From positions 3,447,001-3,511,000 of the forward strand of contig NZ_CP146077.1 in the NCBI RefSeq assembly GCF_037023725.1: a stretch of 64,000 nt of DNA. The letters are read 5' to 3'. Under the pieces are notes generated by a model, which saw nothing but the letters and a program-made list of their open reading frames with translations, did not search any database and had not been told where the DNA came from. Shown one piece after another: positions 19,850 through 28,371 of the stretch (the stretch's first letter is position 1; each line of letters opens with the position of its first letter). The DNA is from Pseudomonas bubulae (GTDB taxonomy: Bacteria; Pseudomonadota; Gammaproteobacteria; Pseudomonadales; Pseudomonadaceae). Position numbers and translations under genes: made by a program.

Positions 19850-21145
19850 ATGCAATCCCTAAAACTCGCCGCCCGTCGTTGGTGGTACATCATGCCGATC
19901 GTGTTTATCACCTACAGCCTGGCGTACCTTGACCGTGCCAACTACGGTTTCGCAGCTGCCTCAGGAATGGCCGAAGACCTGAACATCACTCCCGGGCTGT
20001 CGTCGTTGCTGGGCGCGCTGTTCTTTCTTGGCTATTTCTTCTTCCAGGTACCCGGGGCGATCTACGCCCAGAGAAACAGTGTGAAAAAGCTGATTTTTGT
20101 CAGCCTGATCCTCTGGGGCAGCCTGGCCACATTGACCGGCGTGGTGTCCAACGCCTACTGGCTGATTGTTATCCGTTTTACCCTCGGAGTGGTTGAAGCC
20201 GCCGTAATGCCGGCCATGCTGGTGTACCTGTGCCACTGGTTCACCCGTGCCGAACGTTCGCGGGCCAACACCTTCCTGATCCTGGGCAACCCGGTGACCA
20301 TGTTGTGGATGTCAGTGGTATCGGGTTATCTGGTGCAGCATTACAGCTGGCGCTGGATGTTTATCGTCGAAGGTCTGCCTGCAGTGCTTTGGGCCTTTAT
20401 CTGGTGGCGCCTGGCCGATGACCGTCCAAGCGAAGCCAAATGGCTGAGCAATCAGGAGAAACAAGACCTGCAAAGCGCACTGGATGCCGAGCAAGTGGGC
20501 CTCAAGCCGGTGAAAAACTACGCTGCAGCGTTCCGTACGCCCGCCGTTATCCTGCTGGCCTTGCAGTTTTTCTGCTGGAGCATCGGCGTCTACGGCTTTG
20601 TCCTGTGGCTGCCTTCGATTCTCAAGCAAGGCGCGCAGATGGACATGATCGAAGCTGGCTGGCTCTCGGCCCTGCCCTATTTGGCAGCCGTGATTGCGAT
20701 GCTGGTGGTGTCCTGGGGCTCGGACAAAATGCAAAAGCGCAAACGCTTCGTCTGGCCACCGCTGCTGATCGCGTCTGTGGCGTTCTACGCTTCCTACATG
20801 CTGGGCGCTGAACACTTTTGGTGGTCCTACGCGCTCCTGGTCATTGCCGGGGGCTGCATGTACGCCCCTTATGGTCCGTTTTTCGCCATCATTCCGGAAA
20901 TCCTGCCCTCCAACGTGGCCGGTGGTGCCATGGCGCTGATCAACAGCATGGGCGCACTGGGTTCGTTTGCCGGTTCGTACCTGGTGGGTTACCTGAACAG
21001 CTCCACCGGCTCGACGGGCGCATCGTTTCTGTTGATGAGTGGCGCGCTGATGATTTCGGTACTGCTGACCCTCATGCTCAAACCCGCTGCCAAAGACCCT
21101 GCTGCGCCGCAACACAGCACCTCGCAACGTCTGGCCCACTCTTGA
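19850..21145 (+). CDS. kguT: 2-ketogluconate transporter (MFS, anion:cation symporter family)
   Basis: The 431-residue protein has 12 predicted helices; it begins with a basic stretch (KLAARRWWYIMPIVFITYSLAYLDRANYGFA), the YxDRxN motif of the ACS family that imports sugar acids by proton symport. The long cytoplasmic loop (WLSNQEKQDLQSALDAEQ) is also typical. AGGAG lies 8 bases before the ATG. It is the third gene of the kgu operon; substrate assignment rests on that context. Confidence 0.93.
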   Translation: MQSLKLAARRWWYIMPIVFITYSLAYLDRANYGFAAASGMAEDLNITPGLSSLLGALFFLGYFFFQVPGAIYAQRNSVKKLIFVSLILWGSLATLTGVVSNAYWLIVIRFTLGVVEAAVMPAMLVYLCHWFTRAERSRANTFLILGNPVTMLWMSVVSGYLVQHYSWRWMFIVEGLPAVLWAFIWWRLADDRPSEAKWLSNQEKQDLQSALDAEQVGLKPVKNYAAAFRTPAVILLALQFFCWSIGVYGFVLWLPSILKQGAQMDMIEAGWLSALPYLAAVIAMLVVSWGSDKMQKRKRFVWPPLLIASVAFYASYMLGAEHFWWSYALLVIAGGCMYAPYGPFFAIIPEILPSNVAGGAMALINSMGALGSFAGSYLVGYLNSSTGSTGASFLLMSGALMISVLLTLMLKPAAKDPAAPQHSTSQRLAHS

Positions 21146-21150
21146 ATTCA

Positions 21151-22140
21151 ATGTCGGTGAATCCCTTGAAAAAGAATGTAGTGCTCTACAAAGAACTGTC
21201 CCCGGAACTGATGCAGCGCCTGCAAGCCCAGGCCGATGTCACGCTGATCAAGAAGCTTGACGCCGCAGGCATGGACCAACTGCGTGCCGCCCTGCCCCGG
21301 GCGCAAGGCATTCTGGGCGCAAGCCTGAAGCTGGATGCGCAACTGCTGGACCTGGCACCGAACCTTGAAGCAGTGGCCAGTGTGTCGGTGGGTGTCGACA
21401 ACTACGACATCGACTATATGACCGAGCGCAAGATCCAGCTCACCAACACCCCTGATGTACTCACCGAAACCACCGCAGACACCGGCTTTGCCCTGGTTCT
21501 GGCCAGCGCCCGGCGGGTGGTTGAACTGGCCAACATGGTGCGCAACGGTCAATGGCAGAAAAACGTCGGCCCCGAGCATTTCGGCACCGACGTTCACGGC
21601 AAGACCCTGGGTATTATCGGCATGGGCCGCATCGGCGAAGCCCTGGCCCAGCGCGGCCATTTTGGCTTCGGCATGCCGGTGATTTACCACAGCAACTCGC
21701 CCAAACCCGCAGTAGAGGCGCGTTTCAATGCGCAGTACCGCAGCCTCGACGAGCTGCTGCAAGAAGCCGACTTTATCTGCCTGACCTTGCCCCTGACCGC
21801 ACAAACCGAGGGTTTGATCGGCGCCGAGCAATTTGCCCTGATGCGCCGCGAGAGCATTTTTATCAATATCTCCCGAGGCAAAGTGGTGGACGAAGCGGCG
21901 CTGATCAACGCCCTGCAACAAGGTCAGATCCGCGCTGCCGGGCTGGATGTGTTCGAGCGCGAACCGCTGGAACTGACCTCGCCCTTGCTGAAGCTGGATA
22001 ACGTGGTGGCCACGCCACATATCGGTTCGGCCACCTTCGAAACCCGCGAGGCCATGGCCCGTTGCGCGGTCGAAAACCTGCTGGCGGCATTGGCCGGTGA
22101 ACGCCCGGCCAATCTGGTCAACCCGCAAGCATTGCGCTAG
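21151..22140 (+). CDS. kguD: 2-ketogluconate reductase (D-isomer 2-hydroxyacid dehydrogenase)
   Basis: The 329-residue enzyme converts 2-keto-6-phosphogluconate to 6-phosphogluconate with NAD(P)H. The Rossmann motif is GIIGMGRIGEALAQ, and the catalytic Arg, Glu and His sit in NISRGKVVDE, DVFEREPLE and TPHIGSAT. The start at ATG 21151, five bases after the kguT stop, was chosen over longer frames that overlap kguT. It ends immediately against the convergent polyamine-binding protein gene. Confidence 0.93.
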   Translation: MSVNPLKKNVVLYKELSPELMQRLQAQADVTLIKKLDAAGMDQLRAALPRAQGILGASLKLDAQLLDLAPNLEAVASVSVGVDNYDIDYMTERKIQLTNTPDVLTETTADTGFALVLASARRVVELANMVRNGQWQKNVGPEHFGTDVHGKTLGIIGMGRIGEALAQRGHFGFGMPVIYHSNSPKPAVEARFNAQYRSLDELLQEADFICLTLPLTAQTEGLIGAEQFALMRRESIFINISRGKVVDEAALINALQQGQIRAAGLDVFEREPLELTSPLLKLDNVVATPHIGSATFETREAMARCAVENLLAALAGERPANLVNPQALR

Positions 22141-23220
22141 TTACTTGCCGCTTTTGATATTGGTCCAGACACGCGTGCGTACCCGGTCAATATTCAGCGG
22201 CATGGCCTCCAGGGCAAACAGCTTGTCCATCATGGCGGGGGTTGGATAGACCTTGGTGTCAGCCTTGATTTCAGGGCTGACCAAGGCATCGGCCTGCTCG
22301 TTGCCATTGGCGTAGTGCACGTAGTTGGTGATCCCGGCCATTACATCCGGGCGCAGCAGGTAGTTCATAAAGCTGTAAGCAGCTTTTTCGTCAGGTGCAT
22401 CGGCGGGCATGGCAACCATGTCAAACCAGATGGCGGCACCTTCCCTAGGAATCGAATAACCGATTTCGACGCCATTTCCGGCCTCTTTAGCGCGGGTTTC
22501 GGCCTGCAAGATATCGCCAGAGAAGCCTACGGCCACGCAAATATTGCCGTTGGCCAGGTCGCTGGTGTACTTCGATGAGTGAAAGTAGCTGATATAAGGT
22601 CGGACCTTGAGCAGCATCTCTTCAGCTTTCTTGTAGTCAGCCGGGTTTTTGCTGTGATGAGGCAACCCCAGGTAGTTGAGTGCCGCTGGCAAGATCTCCG
22701 GGCCATTATCCAGAATCGCCACGCCGCAGGATTTGAGTTTCTCCATATTCTCGGGCTTGAAGATCAGATCCCAGGAATCCACCGGCGCGTCATCCCCCAG
22801 CACGGCTTTTACTTTGGCGATGTTATAGCCAATGCCGGTGCTGCCCCACAGGTAAGGAAAACCATGTTCGTTGCCCGGATCATTGACCTGCAGTGCCTTG
22901 AGCAGCACCGGGTTGAGATTCTTCCAGTTTGGCAACTGGCTCTTGTCGAGCTTCTTCAGCGCCTTGCCCTGGATCTGCCGCGCCATAAAGTGGTTGGACG
23001 GAAACACCACATCATAACCGGATGAGCCCGTCATCAACTTGCCGTCCAGCGTTTCGTTGCTGTCAAACAGGTCATAGCTGAAAGCAATGCCGGTATCGCG
23101 CTGAAAGTTCTTCATCGTGTCGGGGGCAATGTAATCCGACCAGTTATAGACTTTTACGGTTTCACCGGCCTGACACAAGGTAGTGGCCAGCATCAGGGGC
23201 AACAGGCTTATACGGATCAT
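22141..23220 (-). CDS. polyamine-type ABC transporter periplasmic binding protein
   Basis: The 359-residue protein is of the PotF/SpuD family, with a signal peptide (LLPLMLATTLCQA) followed by ETVKVYNWSDYIAPDT, the family's first strand. LFDSNETLDGKLMTGSSGYDVVFPSN and VAVGFSGDIL are also characteristic, and W/D residues of the polyamine cage are present. No ATPase or permease genes are adjacent, so it would have to serve a transporter encoded elsewhere. Nearby cupin and FAD oxidoreductase genes on the same strand suggest amine uptake and oxidation. Confidence 0.9.
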   Translation of the reverse strand: MIRISLLPLMLATTLCQAGETVKVYNWSDYIAPDTMKNFQRDTGIAFSYDLFDSNETLDGKLMTGSSGYDVVFPSNHFMARQIQGKALKKLDKSQLPNWKNLNPVLLKALQVNDPGNEHGFPYLWGSTGIGYNIAKVKAVLGDDAPVDSWDLIFKPENMEKLKSCGVAILDNGPEILPAALNYLGLPHHSKNPADYKKAEEMLLKVRPYISYFHSSKYTSDLANGNICVAVGFSGDILQAETRAKEAGNGVEIGYSIPREGAAIWFDMVAMPADAPDEKAAYSFMNYLLRPDVMAGITNYVHYANGNEQADALVSPEIKADTKVYPTPAMMDKLFALEAMPLNIDRVRTRVWTNIKSGK

Positions 23221-23274
23221 GATTCGATTCCTTGCATGTTTTAGGCAGCTGTTTTTATAGGCAGGTTTCGGCGA

Positions 23275-23616
23275 TCAAAGGATCAATACATAGGTCTTGC
23301 GCACGGTTTCCTGGATATCCCAGATACCGGTGCTGTTGGCAGGCAACATCAGTGCATCGCCCGCTTCTATGGTCAGGGTTTCACCGTTGTCCGGAGTAAA
23401 GGTGCAGCGGCCTTGAATGAAGTGGCAGAACTCCTGCTCCATGATCTGCCGGCGCCATCGGCCCGGGGTGCATTCCCAGATACCGGTTTCGACGCCGTCG
23501 TTACGCTCCACGCAGGTCACCGAGGTCACCGCCACCGGTGTACCGAGGGGCGCGGCCACGGGGAAAGACTCCTGCAACGTCACCTGGGCGGTGTTTTTGA
23601 ACTGGGTAATGCTCAT
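23275..23616 (-). CDS. cupin-domain protein (DUF861/Cupin_3 type)
   Basis: The 113-residue single cupin has GIWECTPGRWRR and EFCHFIQGRCTFTPDNGE as cupin motif 1 and GDALMLPANSTGIWDIQETVRKTYVL as motif 2. This subfamily (EutQ/ureidoglycine hydrolase-like) is often found beside amine-oxidising flavoproteins in Pseudomonas. It may bind a catabolic intermediate; the substrate is unknown. It is 31 bases downstream of the FAD oxidoreductase and likely cotranscribed. Confidence 0.88.
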   Translation of the reverse strand: MSITQFKNTAQVTLQESFPVAAPLGTPVAVTSVTCVERNDGVETGIWECTPGRWRRQIMEQEFCHFIQGRCTFTPDNGETLTIEAGDALMLPANSTGIWDIQETVRKTYVLIL

Positions 23617-23647
23617 GGCGTGCTTCCTGTTGAACGCAAATGTCGGA

Positions 23648-25054
23648 TTACTTCATAAAGCCTTCCATCACCCCGGCCAGGCGGCGGGCAAATTGCCGAC
23701 GCCAAGGCGGGCTGTTGGGGTTGGCCAGGGTTTTGTCTTCGTACACAAAGCTGCGAATGATTGCGTTGTAGCCCAGCCAGCGGCACGGCTCTGGCTCCCA
23801 GCTCTTCAGCGCACCCAACCCGCCTTCGGTCAAGACCCAGGGCTGGCGGACTTCGAGGGTGTCGCGCTGCAGGATCAGGTCGGCCAGGGTGCGCCCGCCC
23901 AGATGGCTGGCCCCCACGCCCTCGCCACCGTAGCCGCCGGCCAGGGCAATGCCCTGCTGCCGATCACACAGCATGTGCGGCTGAAAACGTCGCGACATCC
24001 CCAGGTTGCCACCCCATGCATGGCTGATTTCGGCGTTTTTCAGTTGCGGGAACAGTTCGCTGAATAAATAGCGACGCAGTTCGATTTCATCGCGGCTGAG
24101 GTCAAAGTTCTCACGCAGGCGCCCGCCAAACTGATATCCGCCCCGGGCACCAAATACCAGGCGGTTGTCGGCCGTGCGCTGGCCGTAAGTGACCTGACGG
24201 CTGCTCTCACTGAAGGCCTGGCCCTTGCACAGGCCAATCTCGTCCCACGTGGCTTGAGGCAATGGCTCTGTTGCCACGATCAGACTCTGTACCGGCAGTT
24301 GATAGCGGCCCAAAGGCGCCAGGGTGTTGGCATAACCTTCCACGGCAGGCACCACCCAGCGGCTGCGCACCTGCGCCCTGGCCGTGCGTAGGAACCCTGC
24401 CTGCCACTCGGATACCGGGCTTTGTTCGTAGATCTGTACACCCATGCGCTCAACGGCGCGGGCCAAACCACGCACCAGTTTGGCCGGGTGAAGGGTGGCG
24501 ATGTGCGGTGTGAAAATCCCGCCATAAGGCCGGTTGATGCGGATCTGTTGCGCCAGTTCGGTCGGGGTGAGCCAGCGGTAGTCGGATTCGTTCAGGCCTT
24601 CGGCATGCAGGCTGGCCAGATAACTGCGCAAGCTGGTCTCCTGCTCCGGGTAGCGCGCCGCGCAATACAAGGCGCCCCCTTTACGGTAATCGCAGTCGAT
24701 ACCCTCACGATCGATAACATTCTTCACTTCATCAGGAATACCGTGCAACAAGTCGAAGGATTCCCGGCGTTGTTCCCCAGGCAACCCTGCAAGCAAGCGG
24801 TCTTCGCCCAGCAGGTTGCCCATCAGCCAGCCGCCGTTGCGTCCGGAGGCACCAAAGCCCGCTGTTTGTGCCTCGACGATGGCAATGCTCAGTTCAGGCG
24901 CATGGCGCTTGAGGTAGTACGCGGTCCACAGCCCGGTATATCCGGCGCCGATGATAGCCACATCGACATCCAGATCGTGCTCAAGGGACGGTCGGGGTGC
25001 GAGTTCCTCCCCAAGCTGGTCCATCCACAAACTGATTGAGCACCATGCTGGCAT
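23648..25054 (-). CDS. FAD-dependent amine oxidoreductase (gamma-glutamylputrescine oxidase-like)
   Basis: The 468-residue DAO-family flavoprotein has the dinucleotide-binding motif DVAIIGAGYTGLWTAYYL near residue 32-49 and the GFGASGRNGGW motif of PuuB-like enzymes; near the C-terminus it has AGGYGGEGVGASHLGG, the second FAD contact. Start ATG 25054 was chosen because GGAG lies six bases upstream; a GTG at 25066 is the alternative. It probably oxidises an amine or gamma-glutamylated amine. It sits between its likely AraC regulator and the cupin gene. Confidence 0.9.
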   Translation of the reverse strand: MPAWCSISLWMDQLGEELAPRPSLEHDLDVDVAIIGAGYTGLWTAYYLKRHAPELSIAIVEAQTAGFGASGRNGGWLMGNLLGEDRLLAGLPGEQRRESFDLLHGIPDEVKNVIDREGIDCDYRKGGALYCAARYPEQETSLRSYLASLHAEGLNESDYRWLTPTELAQQIRINRPYGGIFTPHIATLHPAKLVRGLARAVERMGVQIYEQSPVSEWQAGFLRTARAQVRSRWVVPAVEGYANTLAPLGRYQLPVQSLIVATEPLPQATWDEIGLCKGQAFSESSRQVTYGQRTADNRLVFGARGGYQFGGRLRENFDLSRDEIELRRYLFSELFPQLKNAEISHAWGGNLGMSRRFQPHMLCDRQQGIALAGGYGGEGVGASHLGGRTLADLILQRDTLEVRQPWVLTEGGLGALKSWEPEPCRWLGYNAIIRSFVYEDKTLANPNSPPWRRQFARRLAGVMEGFMK

Positions 25055-25102
25055 TGCCGACTCCACACCGATCCAGGAATGGCTCGATCCTAGTCGCAGG
25101 CA

Positions 25103-25921
25103 TCAGGGCGCGTCTTGCGTGCGTGCCCGCAAAGAAATTTGTTTGGCATAAGCCTTGGGCGATTGCCCGGTGTGCTGGCGAAAACAGCTGTAAAACGCCG
25201 AAATCGAGTTGAAGCCTGCCGAAAAGGCCAACTCATCAACCTTGACCGACGTCTCGGCGGCATCCATCGCAGCCAGTACATGGCGTAATCGTGCGTGATT
25301 GAGATAGCGGTAAAAGCTTTGCCCCAGCACCTGATTGAACAGATACGACAGCTGATTGCGTGTATAGCCACAGGCTTTGGCCACTTGTTGCAAGTCCAGC
25401 TCGGGGTCGAGCCAGGGTTGCTGTCGTTCGAAGTAGGTTTGCAGGTCACGGGCCATAAAGCCCAGCTGCCGCGCCGAAAGCCCCAGGCGGCTGACCGCGG
25501 GGCGTGTTGAGCCCTGCCGTGCCGGATTGACGGCTGACTCATGAACCAGCGAGGCGTACTCGTTGACGCGCCAGATCAAACCATCGCGCACGGTAATGGC
25601 TTCACTGGCACGAAATGACACCAACCCCTGGCTGCCGCGCAAGGTCATGCGGTATTGAATAAAGGCGGTATTGCCATCCAGACGGATGCGATCACTGTGC
25701 TCAAGGGCTTCATCCGGTTCTCTGGGCATGGACGACTGCACATACTCGCGCAGTTCATTGAACACCATGACCCGATTCTGGAAGAAGTCGTTGTAGGTCA
25801 CATCGGGGTGATACAACGCCATTACCCCGTCCAGATCCCGATGCTTCCAGCACAGGTGGTAACGCAGCACGATTTCGCCGGTGGCGCGGGTATTTTCGGG
25901 ACCGTCGTCTGGAGCTGGCAT
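25103..25921 (-). CDS. AraC-family regulator with an N-terminal NTF2/SnoaL-like domain
   Basis: From ATG 25921 the protein is 272 residues. Residues about 10-130 (TGEIVLRYHLCWKHRDLDGVMALYHPDVTYNDFF... RVNEYASLVHES) look like a SnoaL/NTF2 cone domain, an unusual sensor for an AraC protein. The C-terminal 100 residues are a double helix-turn-helix (LDLQQVAKACGYTRNQLSYLFNQVLGQ; VDELAFSAGFNSISAFYSCFRQHTGQSPKAY). Longer in-frame starts exist at 25965 and 26017 (GTG) but add sequence unlike the family. It directly precedes the FAD oxidoreductase on the same strand and probably controls it. Confidence 0.88.
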   Translation of the reverse strand: MPAPDDGPENTRATGEIVLRYHLCWKHRDLDGVMALYHPDVTYNDFFQNRVMVFNELREYVQSSMPREPDEALEHSDRIRLDGNTAFIQYRMTLRGSQGLVSFRASEAITVRDGLIWRVNEYASLVHESAVNPARQGSTRPAVSRLGLSARQLGFMARDLQTYFERQQPWLDPELDLQQVAKACGYTRNQLSYLFNQVLGQSFYRYLNHARLRHVLAAMDAAETSVKVDELAFSAGFNSISAFYSCFRQHTGQSPKAYAKQISLRARTQDAP

Positions 25922-26162
25922 GGGGGGCTCGAAGGTAAAAAAACACAGAGTGCCGAGTTTGCCCATGGGCTTCAATGGGTACTGGCTGCGGATAAATAAC
26001 CTAAGTGCATGATTCACATCAAAGTACGGGCAAACAACCGGGTTGCGGGAAAAATAAGGCTTAGCAGCAACTCTCCCGAGTGTTAGGTTTGATCACGAAA
26101 TACTTGAAAACCTATGCGGTCAGAAACAACCGCCCCTTATCTTGAGCTAAAGGAATTGCTCT

Positions 26163-26441
26163 ATGTACCCCATGGACAACATCAACAAAGTCACCTTCCC
26201 CAATGCCTGCCAACTGATGCGCTGGCACTTCCACCCGATGGGCTTCGAGGCAACCATGGACGCACCAGGCAGCATGGTCGCCCGTTTGTTTGACCGTGCC
26301 AGTGGTGAAACCGTGATTACCGTCGCCGGTATCCCCTGCTCGGCGGTGATGACCCCCGGTCAAGTGGGGCGCCTCATTCAATGCGTAGAAGACGAACTCG
26401 AGAGTTTTGTGCCGCCGCTGGCATGGCAGGCACAGGCCTGA
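26163..26441 (+). CDS. DUF1652 protein
   Basis: The 92-residue cytoplasmic protein has the Pseudomonas-specific DUF1652 pattern FPNACQLMRWHFHPMGFEA, MVARLFDRASGET and IAGIPC-like VAGIPCSAV. AAGGA nine bases upstream supports the start. The function is unknown. It stands alone between the AraC regulator and the convergent ggt gene. Confidence 0.85.
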   Translation: MYPMDNINKVTFPNACQLMRWHFHPMGFEATMDAPGSMVARLFDRASGETVITVAGIPCSAVMTPGQVGRLIQCVEDELESFVPPLAWQAQA

Positions 26442-26478
26442 TTTTGCAGCGCCTGTAGATGCTCTGTGGCAGATCAGT

Positions 26479-26501
26479 ACCCTCTCCGTGCGGGAGAGGG
26501 T
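26479..26501. terminator. hairpin after DUF1652 gene
   Basis: ACCCTCTCC (26479-26487) and GGAGAGGGT (26493-26501) pair perfectly around a 5-base loop, followed by TTGGGCTAAGGGGCTTTT. It lies between convergent genes. This hairpin is also a dispersed repeat type common in pseudomonads. Confidence 0.55.
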
Positions 26502-26527
26502 TGGGCTAAGGGGCTTTTGACTGCGTA

Positions 26528-28360
26528 TCAATCCCCTGAAGCTGTACCTTCACGTCGCGGATCGGCACCACCCACCCAGCCGTTGTTGTCACGCACAATA
26601 ATCTGCGTGCCACTGGTCATTTCTATCAGCGCCACCTTGTGCCCGCGGTCTTGCAACTGTTGCACCAGCGCCGGGCTGAACCGGCCAGCCTCAAGCTCAG
26701 TGTCCACATTGCGGCTGCCAAAGTTGGGCAGGCTGATTGCGTCCTGGGGGTTCAGCTTCCAGTCCAGCAGGCCAACTACCGACTTGTTGACGTACTCGAT
26801 GATTTGCGAGCCACCCGGTGAACCAATAGTTGCGACCAATTCGCCACTTTTGCGTTCGAACACCAGGGTCGGGGCCATTGAAGAGCGCGGGCGCTTGCCC
26901 GGCTCGATGCGGTTGGCCACCGGCTTGCCGTTTTCTTCGGGAATAAACGAGAAGTCGGTGAGCTGATTGTTAAGGATAAAACCCTGGGTCATTACGTGTG
27001 AACCAAACGCAGCCTCAACCGAAGTGGTCATGGCGATCGCCCCGCCCTGGTCATCGACAGCGGATATGTGGGAGGTCGAAATGCGCAGTGGCGAGCGATC
27101 AGGAGCCAGGGCAAGGTTAATGCCTGCCGGAACACCGGCCTCGGCACGGCCCATGCTCTTGTCACCGATCAGAGCGGCCCGCGTCCTGAAATAGGCTTTA
27201 TCCGTCAGCCCTTTCACATTGACTGGTACGAAGTCGCTGTCCGCCAGGTACTGTGCCCTGTCAGCGTAAGCCAGGCGCTCGGCTTCTGCGATCAGGTGTA
27301 CCGCTGAAGGCGAAGGCTCAAGACCTGCACCGGAGCTGCTCGGTACGGGGGGCATGCTGGCGAGATCGAGGGCCGGGGATTTATCTTGCAGGGCCTCAAG
27401 AATCCCCAGGGTCTGCAACACGGCGACACCGCCCGAAGACGGTGGTGGCATACCGCAGACTTGCCACTGCTTGTAGTCCGCACACACCGGTGTGCGCTCC
27501 CTGGCCTGGTAACCACTGATATCCGCCAGGGACAGGGTCCCGGCACGAGGGTGGGATCGAACGTTGTCGACCATCGCCTGCGCGACGGCCCCCTGGTAAA
27601 ACCCATCGGCGCCACGGCTGGCAATTTTTTGCAAGGTGCGTGCAAGTTCCGGGTTTTTCAGCAAGGTGCCAACCGGCAACGCTTGCCCTTGAGGTGTAAG
27701 GAAATACCGGGCCATTTCCGCCGAGCCGGCGATAAACCTGTCGGCGGCGATTTGCGTATGCAAGCGCTGGGAAACAGGAAAACCTTCGCTGGCCAGTTTG
27801 ATTGCCGGTAGGAACAGATCACTCCAGGGCAGTTTGCCATGCTGCTGATGGGCCATTTCCAGCGCCCTGAGCACCCCGGGCACGCCGACTGAACGTCCGC
27901 CTATCTGGGCCTCGGAGAAAGGCATCGGTTGACCTTCTGCCCCCATGAACATCCCCGGGGTGGCACCTGCCGGAGCAGTTTCGCGGCCATCATAGGCCTG
28001 CACCCGCTTGCCGTCCCAGTACAGAATAAACGCACCGCCGCCGAGGCCACTGGACTGGGGTTCAACCAGTGCAAGTACGGCTTGCATGGCGATTGCTGCA
28101 TCGATTGCCGAGCCGCCCTTGCGCAGTATTTGCTGCCCCGCCTCAGTGGCCAGCGGGTTGGCTGCAGCAGCCATATGCCGGGTGGCGTGTACCGGGGCCA
28201 TATCGGTACGCAAACCCGAGGCTATTTCGGGCGCAGGCGGCAACTCGGAGGGCTTGTGCAGCTCGGGCTCCCCGGTACTGCATCCGGCCGTCCACAGGGC
28301 CAGGGCTGACAAGGCGAATACGCGCAGACTGTTGTTTTTGGCAAGCAGAAGATCAATCAA
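26528..28360 (-). CDS. ggt: gamma-glutamyltransferase lipoprotein
   Basis: GGT cleaves and transfers the gamma-glutamyl group of glutathione and similar compounds in the periplasm. The Ntn-hydrolase proenzyme self-cleaves before the Thr of STSHISAVD, around residue 429, giving large and small subunits; SSGLGGGAFIL and GSPGGSQII are other family motifs. The N-terminus has a lipobox-like ALWTAGCSTGE, so it is probably membrane-anchored. No ATG is present; TTG 28360 was chosen because AAGGA lies seven bases upstream, while TTG 28375 overlaps the helicase stop and lacks such a site. It is cotranscribed with the upstream helicase gene. Confidence 0.92.
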   Translation of the reverse strand: MIDLLLAKNNSLRVFALSALALWTAGCSTGEPELHKPSELPPAPEIASGLRTDMAPVHATRHMAAAANPLATEAGQQILRKGGSAIDAAIAMQAVLALVEPQSSGLGGGAFILYWDGKRVQAYDGRETAPAGATPGMFMGAEGQPMPFSEAQIGGRSVGVPGVLRALEMAHQQHGKLPWSDLFLPAIKLASEGFPVSQRLHTQIAADRFIAGSAEMARYFLTPQGQALPVGTLLKNPELARTLQKIASRGADGFYQGAVAQAMVDNVRSHPRAGTLSLADISGYQARERTPVCADYKQWQVCGMPPPSSGGVAVLQTLGILEALQDKSPALDLASMPPVPSSSGAGLEPSPSAVHLIAEAERLAYADRAQYLADSDFVPVNVKGLTDKAYFRTRAALIGDKSMGRAEAGVPAGINLALAPDRSPLRISTSHISAVDDQGGAIAMTTSVEAAFGSHVMTQGFILNNQLTDFSFIPEENGKPVANRIEPGKRPRSSMAPTLVFERKSGELVATIGSPGGSQIIEYVNKSVVGLLDWKLNPQDAISLPNFGSRNVDTELEAGRFSPALVQQLQDRGHKVALIEMTSGTQIIVRDNNGWVGGADPRREGTASGD

Positions 28361-28371
28361 AAGGTATTCCT

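Noticed and set aside
21148..22128. 326-codon open frame antisense to kguD
   Set aside because: kguD has all dehydrogenase motifs and operon context; the antisense frame has none.
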